Below, piece after piece: positions 31,685 through 36,499 of a DNA stretch of 36,499 nucleotides; the stretch's first letter is position 1, and each line of letters opens with the position of its first letter. The notes beneath the pieces are model-generated. The model was not told where the DNA came from and did no database searches. It worked only from the letters and a program-made list of their open reading frames with translations. This DNA is from Paenibacillus glacialis (GTDB lineage Bacteria > Bacillota > Bacilli > Paenibacillales > Paenibacillaceae). Location of the stretch: NCBI RefSeq assembly GCF_001637205.1, contig NZ_LVJH01000042.1, positions 1 through 36,499 of the forward strand. The letters are read 5' to 3'. The position numbers and the translations under genes were made by a program.

Positions 31685-32527
31685 CTAGAAGAACCGTCGA
31701 TATAGCTCGCGTCTTCGCTCTCCACGGAGCTGAGCATATATCTGAGTGGTCGATGCTTTTTCATTCCCTAGCATCCCTTGAATGAATTCTAAGGGTGCTC
31801 CATTATCCAATAGCTGACATGCATAGGTATGACGAAAACGGTGCGGGTACACATTAGCTTCAATCCCTCCCCGATTTGCTATCCGCTTTAACGCCCATCT
31901 GATCGTCGGTATCGACATTCGACGGGTAGGATGTGTTTCCGTTACAAACAGTGCTTTACAGGAATCTTCGCGACACTTTAAGTATTTTTTTAACCACACC
32001 TTGCATTCGGTGGTAAAGTAAACTTCTCTTTATTTGGATCCCTTGCCATTTACAATCGCTGAACAATTTTCCCAGTTAAGATCTTCAATATTTATTTTCT
32101 GTACCTCTCCAACACGGCAGCCAAAACTATATAGAAATTCCAACAAAGCTCGTTCTCGATGTGATAGACAGGAAATCTTAAGATGAATCACATCCTCTTC
32201 TATAAGAAACTTCGGAATGCGTTTATCCATCTTTGGTTCCCTCAATTTAAGAGAGGGATTTTTCGTAAGGTAACCTTCTTCATACGCAAAGCGAAAAAGG
32301 GAGCGAACAAATCTGATACGATGTCCTAAGCTGCTTGGCTTTAATCGTCCGGATTGTCTAGCTAAATATTCCTTAAGCTCTAGCAAAGTGATTTCCTCAA
32401 TCTCAAGATCACCTAATTCGCCAACCAGCATTTTTATTTGCAATGCGTAGGCTTTTAATGTGTACGGACTGAATCCCTGAATCCGTTTATCAACTTCATA
32501 CAGCTTCCATAATTCACTCAGGTACAT
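31685..32527 (-). pseudogene. Tyrosine recombinase with an internal stop codon, array B
   Basis: Two reading pieces, 32030-32527 and 31685-31999, are in the same frame and read as one XerC/D-like protein of about 280 residues if the TAA at 32030-32032 (codon 166) is skipped. It has the SAM-like domain GFSPYTLKAYALQIKMLV, catalytic Arg box SFGCRVGEVQKI, GKGSK (Lys), HRFRHTYACQLLDNG (His-x-x-Arg), and the Tyr in STTQIYAQ. In LGNEKASTT the usual LGH histidine is Asn. A change of GAA to TAA explains the stop. So it is probably inactive, though stop read-through cannot be ruled out. It lies beyond the array B attI-like motif and points toward it. Confidence 0.85.
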
Positions 32528-32644
32528 AGAGAAACCCTCCCAATTATATAAACCTATTAGATCTAGGTTCTCTTGAAATGGAAGGGTTTAATCAATTTAT
32601 TGCACTAATGTAAAGTTCTCCGTTAGTTCAAAAGTTGGTTAAAA

Positions 32645-32911
32645 TTACTTTTGATTTTTAATTACTAATTCTAATAGGATTCCAATAGCCATTAGAACTG
32701 ATCCAATGATTAAAAAAGGTACGACCAGCTGGTTATCTGAAAGTGTTGTCCTTAAGATCCCATGTGTTGGGACAGTACCAGGTTTGCTGGCAAATCCTCC
32801 TGCCTCAAGCCCCATCGCAATAAATGCACCAAATCGTTCAACTGCATAAAACACACCACCTGCAAGCACTAAAAGAGTACCACTAATGAATAGTAACTTC
32901 CCGTTTCTCAA
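32645..32911 (-). CDS. Small membrane protein
   Basis: An 88-residue protein with two hydrophobic segments: about residues 5-22 (LLFISGTLLVLAGGVFYAV) and 62-82 (VVPFLIIGSVLMAIGILLEL), joined by a glycine-rich loop (MGLEAGGFASKPGTVPTHG). The start is a TTG at 32911, with AGAGGTG six to seven bases upstream; an overlapping GTG is less likely. I recognise no family. It lies between the recombinase remnant and array C, not near any attC-like site, so it does not look like a cassette gene. Confidence 0.55.
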   Translation of the reverse strand: MRNGKLLFISGTLLVLAGGVFYAVERFGAFIAMGLEAGGFASKPGTVPTHGILRTTLSDNQLVVPFLIIGSVLMAIGILLELVIKNQK

Positions 32912-33146
32912 TAAACACACCTCTTTGAAGGATAAATGCTTCTATATAAAAGTCTATATTCTTAGATGATTTTCCTCAAGTTAAGTTTCGTTATCCTGCC
33001 CGTTACTTCAATGAAAACTACCCATTAGTTCAAAGAAAGTAACTATTTCTTTCTTAGTTTTTAATCACAAGATACAAAATATAAATAAATCCTACCCCGA
33101 TGCCGAGTGATAAAAGTTGAATAATTGCGAGACTTAGACTGAAACC

Positions 33147-33176
33147 CGAATGCGACGATGCAAGAATGCAGTGTTT
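33147..33176 (-). repeat. Truncated attC-like site C1 (right arm only)
   Basis: Only the right end of the site remains: GCGACGATGCAAGAATGCA followed by GTGTTTTGTGATG. It is the counterpart of the right end of A6, with the core GTTA changed to GTTT. It lies 3' of the second copy of the duplicated cassette. Confidence 0.65.
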
Positions 33177-33272
33177 TGTGATGTTACTGTCCTCTGTGAA
33201 TTACTAAGGGATTTCTTTGATTGTATTAAACAGGTATATATGTCTTCTTAGTACTTTGATGGCCGTTATTAT

Positions 33273-33548
33273 TTACTGCTCTTTCCTATGATTCTTTTCT
33301 TGCCACTTCCACACCCATATACCCCAGAAGTATCCTCCGATTGAAAACACGATAACAGCGATTAATAAAGTTCTTAAAAAATCATTAAGTAATATTCCAG
33401 CTAAGCCGTTATTCAAATAAGTAACAAAGATAGAATAAAGAACAGCTGTAATCAATCCCCATCTTAGAACACCACTATTTACAACAAAATGCCTTTTTCC
33501 TTTTGCTCTCATCTTTTCCCATCGTTTTTCTGATCTTTCATTCAACAT
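33273..33548 (-). CDS. Small membrane protein, copy 2 of the duplicated cassette
   Basis: A 91-residue protein nearly identical to the product of 5619-5894, with only a few conservative changes (for example LFP to VFS in the second membrane segment). It has the charged N-terminus LNERSEKRWEKMRAKGKRH and the same two membrane segments. Flanking DNA is also near-identical from the right arm of its attC-like site to shortly past the start codon. It is a second copy in another array, so the cassette has moved or been duplicated. Function unknown. Confidence 0.68.
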   Translation of the reverse strand: MLNERSEKRWEKMRAKGKRHFVVNSGVLRWGLITAVLYSIFVTYLNNGLAGILLNDFLRTLLIAVIVFSIGGYFWGIWVWKWQEKNHRKEQ

Positions 33549-33599
33549 TTACTCCTCCGAATTAAATCTTTTATTTATCAGCATTACATTAATTTCACC

Positions 33600-33761
33600 T
33601 AACGTTTGTGCATTCACGACGTTCAAGTGGCTTAAGGCAACGAAGTTGCCGGGTGGTTTCGCCACTTGGCCGGTTGAATGTGTCCGGTGATTCTACCTCT
33701 CCGAAATACCTCCTCCGGACCAAGGGCCGAGCTAGCCTCTGCCCGCTGAAATGCGATGTTA
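33600..33761 (-). repeat. attC-like site C2
   Basis: Site of 162 bp with left arm TAACGTTTGTGCATTCACG and right arm ATGCGATGTTA. The inner stem pairs GACGTTCAAGTGGCTTAAG with CTTGGCCGGTTGAATGTGTC. It is the 3' site of the GNAT cassette at 33832-34374. Confidence 0.78.
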
Positions 33762-33831
33762 CATGAAGTGCTCTCTTCTTCGAAAAAACTTCACTTTCTA
33801 TTTCTAGTTATCTTTATTCTTGTATGTTATT

Positions 33832-34374
33832 TCATAAATATATTTTTCGATATTCACTATCAAGAATACTATAAAAGAATTGATTTACCCATTTACCTTG
33901 CCACAAAAATTCATCCTTAAACACTCCTTCTTTGAGCATTCCTAATCTTTCAAGAACTTTATATGACGCAATATTAAATTCATTACACATAGCAACTACT
34001 TTATGCGCATTCCAATCTTCAAAAGCATATTTCAAAGCTAATTTTGCACCTTCAACACAATATCCTTGTCCTTGATATTCAGGAAAAATACAATAACCGA
34101 TTTCCCAACTTTCTCTATCTTTTACATACCAATGAATATGAACTTCTCCAATAGGTGTTCTTTCGTGGTCATCAAACCTAATTATGTATTGTTTGTACCA
34201 ATCGCTATTAATTTTCTCTATTACATTATTACGGACTGCTTCCTTATCAGATGAGACAAAATCTTCGTAGGGCCATAAAGAAACACTCGTTTTTTTATCA
34301 ACAATGAAATCCACATCATCCATTGATGCTAGAGATAATATAATCCTTTTTTTCACTTTCTTTGCACCGCCCAT
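33832..34374 (-). CDS. GNAT acetyltransferase, RimJ/RimL-like (attI-proximal cassette of array C)
   Basis: A 180-residue GNAT protein. It has RIILSLASMDDVDFIVDKKT at the start, then ERTPIGEVHIHWYVKDRESW, then EIGYCIFPEYQGQGYCVEGA with the acetyl-CoA loop Q-G-Q-G-Y, then ALKYAFEDWNAHKVVAMCNE and ASYKVLERLGMLKEGVF. These match RimJ/RimL or aminoglycoside-acetyltransferase-like proteins. The acceptor is unknown. The cassette ends match at 17 of 18 bases (GTTACATGAAATGCTCTT), among the best here. The exact start is uncertain; the ATG at 34374 has a poor binding site. Confidence 0.85.
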   Translation of the reverse strand: MGGAKKVKKRIILSLASMDDVDFIVDKKTSVSLWPYEDFVSSDKEAVRNNVIEKINSDWYKQYIIRFDDHERTPIGEVHIHWYVKDRESWEIGYCIFPEYQGQGYCVEGAKLALKYAFEDWNAHKVVAMCNEFNIASYKVLERLGMLKEGVFKDEFLWQGKWVNQFFYSILDSEYRKIYL

Positions 34375-34450
34375 AAATTATTTTGGAACTTTATACATTT
34401 ATCGTTGATGTTAAACACATTACTGTTTTTCATTTTAAGAGCATTTCATG

Positions 34451-34620
34451 TAACGTAATATCTGCGACACCCTTCGTAGATCCCTCTTACCATATCTATA
34501 TTCACGACAGACTATTGCAATTGGGAAATATCACCTCCTAGTCATCATAAATATCTCTATTTAACTTACCACATAATCCATACTATGGATATTTCCATTA
34601 AAGAAAACTGTCCGTTAGTT
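34451..34620 (-). repeat. Candidate attI plus leader, array C
   Basis: TAACGTAATATCTGCGACAC with CCTTCGTAGAT (dyad slightly degraded), then the same leader as at 31467-31640. No recombinase gene is next to it; beyond it lie a dispersed repeat module and a 2'-5' RNA ligase-like gene. So array C has an attI-like end without a recombinase and would need one in trans. Confidence 0.65.
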
Positions 34621-34686
34621 GAAAAAGGACTGCCGATGATGCTGGCAGCCTCTTGTCATTGCGCTATAGTGTCCCGTTAGTTCAAT
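34608..34686. repeat. Dispersed intergenic module, copy near 34.6 kb
   Basis: A 79 bp block with CTGTCCGTTAGTTGAAAAAG, CTGCCGATGATGCTGGCAGC and GTGTCCCGTTAGTTCAATGA. The two CCGTTAGTT motifs frame a GC-rich palindromic piece. It is similar to 21867-21944, and partial copies are listed under findings. Confidence 0.65.
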
Positions 34687-34693
34687 GATCTGA

Positions 34694-35248
34694 TTAGAAC
34701 AACTTGGCAAGTTTGATATCTTCTAAAGGTACGTTTGTTTTGATATCAAATAACCGCACGAATGTTACATCGAAGCTTGGAAAAGAAGGTAATACTTCTC
34801 TCGCAGCCAATTTCATTTCTATAATTTCTGCTTCATTCATGCCCCATTTTGTTTGACCCAAAGTCAAATGTGGAATGAAGTTATCCAACTCTATATTACT
34901 GTCAATAAGTTCGGGCGGTGGGGAAACCGCATCTACCAAATTCTTGTGTAGATTATATATCTCTTTCGATTCAACGCTAAGGAATGTAACCGCTGTTCCA
35001 AATGTTCCTGGTTCAGACAAAGTTAACTGGAAGTTTGGAAATGAAGAACAAGTTTCTCTTACCCTTCCAAGCCAATCCATATCCTCCGTAAGTCCATTTG
35101 AGAGTTTAACAGTAATATGAGGCTCCACAGGAGCCCTAAATCCGTTATTATCCCATCGAGTTCGAAATGTCTTAGCCCATTTATTACGAAATACCAAAAT
35201 TTGTTCTTTATAATCTTCAGGTGGAACGATTCCTATGAAAAAAGGCAT
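34694..35248 (-). CDS. 2'-5' RNA ligase / cyclic phosphodiesterase-like protein
   Basis: A 184-residue protein of the 2H phosphoesterase superfamily. The two H-x-T motifs are present: EPHITVKLSNGL near residue 43 and FIPHLTLGQTKWG near residue 125, with the rest of the bilobal fold between them. Such proteins ligate or cleave RNA 2'-5' bonds or cyclic phosphates; the physiological substrate is not known. The ATG at 35248 follows GGGG-type sequence. It faces array C's leader and is not part of a cassette. Confidence 0.87.
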   Translation of the reverse strand: MPFFIGIVPPEDYKEQILVFRNKWAKTFRTRWDNNGFRAPVEPHITVKLSNGLTEDMDWLGRVRETCSSFPNFQLTLSEPGTFGTAVTFLSVESKEIYNLHKNLVDAVSPPPELIDSNIELDNFIPHLTLGQTKWGMNEAEIIEMKLAAREVLPSFPSFDVTFVRLFDIKTNVPLEDIKLAKLF

Positions 35249-35433
35249 TTTTACACCCCTTTATAAATAATATATATTTTTCTCGGATCATTCCTATTCA
35301 TTTCAATCATCAACTTTCCGAACATTTATGCTTTTAGAAAGTATTCCTCAAGTATTTTCCAAATCCTGCTTTAGTGTTAAACTGCCCGTTAGTTGAGAAA
35401 AGCCAGTGCGGTAGACCTTTCGGTATTGAATTA

Positions 35434-35808
35434 TCACGTCAATCTTTCGGAGATAGTTTTACTTATTTCTTCAGGGTTTTTAACATCAATGATTAACTTT
35501 GATATTTTAAATTTACCAACAAGAAAATTATTCAAGTCAAAATGAAGGGTATCAACCTCATTATAAAAAAAGTAGAGATGATAACCTCCATTGAATCTAA
35601 ATAATCCATTTCTTGTTCCTCCAAAAGAAGCACCATAAAGCTTGAAAGCATTTGGTATGGGTCTACCTGTTGTTATCCCCTTAATCGAAGAGTATGGAAT
35701 TTGCAACCCGTTATCTAATTTTAAAAAGGGCGGATTTCCAAGATCGATATTTAAATGGGTTTCCATTAATTGAATTGTACGTTCCATTCGTTTAGTCCAC
35801 CATTTCAT
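35434..35808 (-). CDS. PH-like domain protein (tentative)
   Basis: A 124-residue protein whose central part (LQIPYSSIKGITTGRPIPNA, LFRFNGGYHLYFFYNEVDTL, KISKLIIDVKNPEEISKTIS) looks like a bacterial PH-type domain of the kind usually placed after membrane helices. No membrane segment is visible here, so the protein may be truncated at the N-terminus or be a soluble version. The ribosome binding site before the ATG at 35808 is poor. It is not flanked by attC-like sites. The domain call is a pattern-based inference. Confidence 0.5.
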   Translation of the reverse strand: MKWWTKRMERTIQLMETHLNIDLGNPPFLKLDNGLQIPYSSIKGITTGRPIPNAFKLYGASFGGTRNGLFRFNGGYHLYFFYNEVDTLHFDLNNFLVGKFKISKLIIDVKNPEEISKTISERLT

Positions 35809-35993
35809 AACGCTTTAGTATTTTTAAAATATATTTACATATTATACCATAGATAATCTTATTTATAGAATTTATTGAGCTAATTTACCCAAGAACTGAA
35901 CATGCAACCGAATATTTCGCCGGGTGCATGATGGAATATTACATTATCCTGCCAGTTAGTTTAACAGAAGTGGCTTATTTTAAACTTGCCTGC

Positions 35994-36093
35994 TGCCGAT
36001 GAGAGCATATCGGGAATGTAACAAAGTTCTTGTCATCCGTCGGGAATGATATCAAGTTCTTGTCATTGTGTTTTGACAAGAACTTGATATCAT
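35994..36093. repeat. Repeated ends or inverted repeat of a lost insertion sequence
   Basis: A perfect 20-base inverted repeat, ATGATATCAAGTTCTTGTCA at 36046-36065 and its complement at 36074-36093, with an 8-base loop. Just to the left a related direct copy reads AACAAAGTTCTTGTCATCCG, preceded by the same CGGGAATG. Such stacked TGACAAGAACTT units look like the ends of an IS481/IS21-type insertion sequence, but no transposase is present. Confidence 0.45.
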
Positions 36094-36206
36094 AAAAATA
36101 AAAAGCCGCATAATTAGCGACTTCTAATGTTACTATGTTTTTGTCACCCGACAGATGTGTCACATTTCGTAAATCGTGAAAATTACAAACAAAAGAATCC
36201 TTTCAA

Positions 36207-36431
36207 CTATTTATTCTTCTGCTTTGCAACTTGCATACCGCCGATGATAAGCATGATAATCCCAATTACTGCTAGAATAATCCGAACTAAGAATGGACTC
36301 AATGAAAACACAGTTTCACCTTGCCAGTGCAATCCGAACAACCTTTCATTCAGCCCCACAATCGCCAATAATGGCTTAAGAAACAAACTCAGCGCTAATA
36401 ATACTATCCCCCAAATAATATTGCTATTCAT
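36207..36431 (-). CDS. Small membrane protein
   Basis: A 74-residue protein with two membrane segments: about residues 5-26 (IIWGIVLLALSLFLKPLLAI) and 47-68 (LVRIILAVIGIIMLIIGGMQ), with a glycine/tryptophan loop (GLHWQGETVFSLSPF) and a short basic tail. No family recognised. The ATG at 36431 has AGAGG about ten bases upstream. It is the last gene before the window edge. Confidence 0.55.
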   Translation of the reverse strand: MNSNIIWGIVLLALSLFLKPLLAIVGLNERLFGLHWQGETVFSLSPFLVRIILAVIGIIMLIIGGMQVAKQKNK

Positions 36432-36499
36432 TGATTCAAAACCTCTTTTCCAATTAAGATAAATGAAGATTAGTTCACAATAAAACGATCTATCATTGC

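Noticed and set aside
31685..32527. Two separate recombinase genes in array B
   Set aside because: Both pieces are in the same frame, and the DNA between them continues the protein sequence with only a single stop codon, so it is one interrupted gene.

Overview
The window looks like part of a chromosome of a low-GC, Gram-positive, spore-former-type bacterium of the Bacillales, most likely Paenibacillus or a relative. The clues are strong AGGAGG-type ribosome binding sites, a T-box leader in front of a fused chorismate mutase/DAHP synthase, a fosB-like remnant, and a YkuD L,D-transpeptidase. No 16S or other marker is present, so the genus is an inference.

The most striking content is three runs of small, promoter-poor genes, all on the minus strand. 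They are separated by about 150-165 bp imperfectly repeated sites that behave like integron attC sites. Array A (1-6780) holds seven sites and cassettes for a methyltransferase, two GNAT acetyltransferases, small membrane proteins and a DJ-1/PfpI protein. Array B (about 27821-31467) and array C (33147-34451) carry PH-like small membrane proteins, an inositol-monophosphatase-like enzyme, a second copy of one array A membrane-protein cassette, and another GNAT. Each site begins TAACGT and ends GTTA on the plus strand. In most cassettes the two ends are near-perfect inverted matches over about 17 bases, as expected if the cassette moves as a circle. Each array stops at a shared motif (TAACGTAATATCTGCGACAC or a close variant) at 6751, 31467 and 34451, which is a candidate attI. 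A tyrosine recombinase follows it in array A (intact, 6788-7924) and array B (31685-32527, interrupted by one stop codon). Both recombinases point the same way as the cassettes and neither shows the extra IntI segment, so this may be an integron-like system of a new type in Firmicutes.

Inside the third cassette of array A lies a compact element at 2301-3747 with Tn7-type ends. One end has four abutting 21-22 bp sites and the other has three spaced sites, all close to the Tn7 TnsB-site consensus, with TGTCAG termini. It carries a membrane protein and a monooxygenase-like protein but no transposase.

The middle (8-19.5 kb) is ordinary chromosome: a GNAT-HIT-HD-GNAT operon, an L,D-transpeptidase, an alpha/beta hydrolase, a fosB pseudogene, a LOG-family protein, the T-box-controlled aroA-type gene, further GNATs, and a uridine-kinase-like gene. 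At 19.7-24.6 kb an intact IS110-family (IS1111-like) element and a decayed second IS110-family element flank a RidA-like gene and a base-compositionally different alpha/beta hydrolase. From 25 to 27.7 kb come a CPBP protease, an AraC/GyrI-like regulator and a small unknown gene. The right edge (34.7-36.5 kb) has a 2'-5' RNA ligase-like protein, a PH-like protein and a small membrane protein. A dispersed short repeat containing CCGTTAGTT recurs in intergenic DNA outside and between these blocks.
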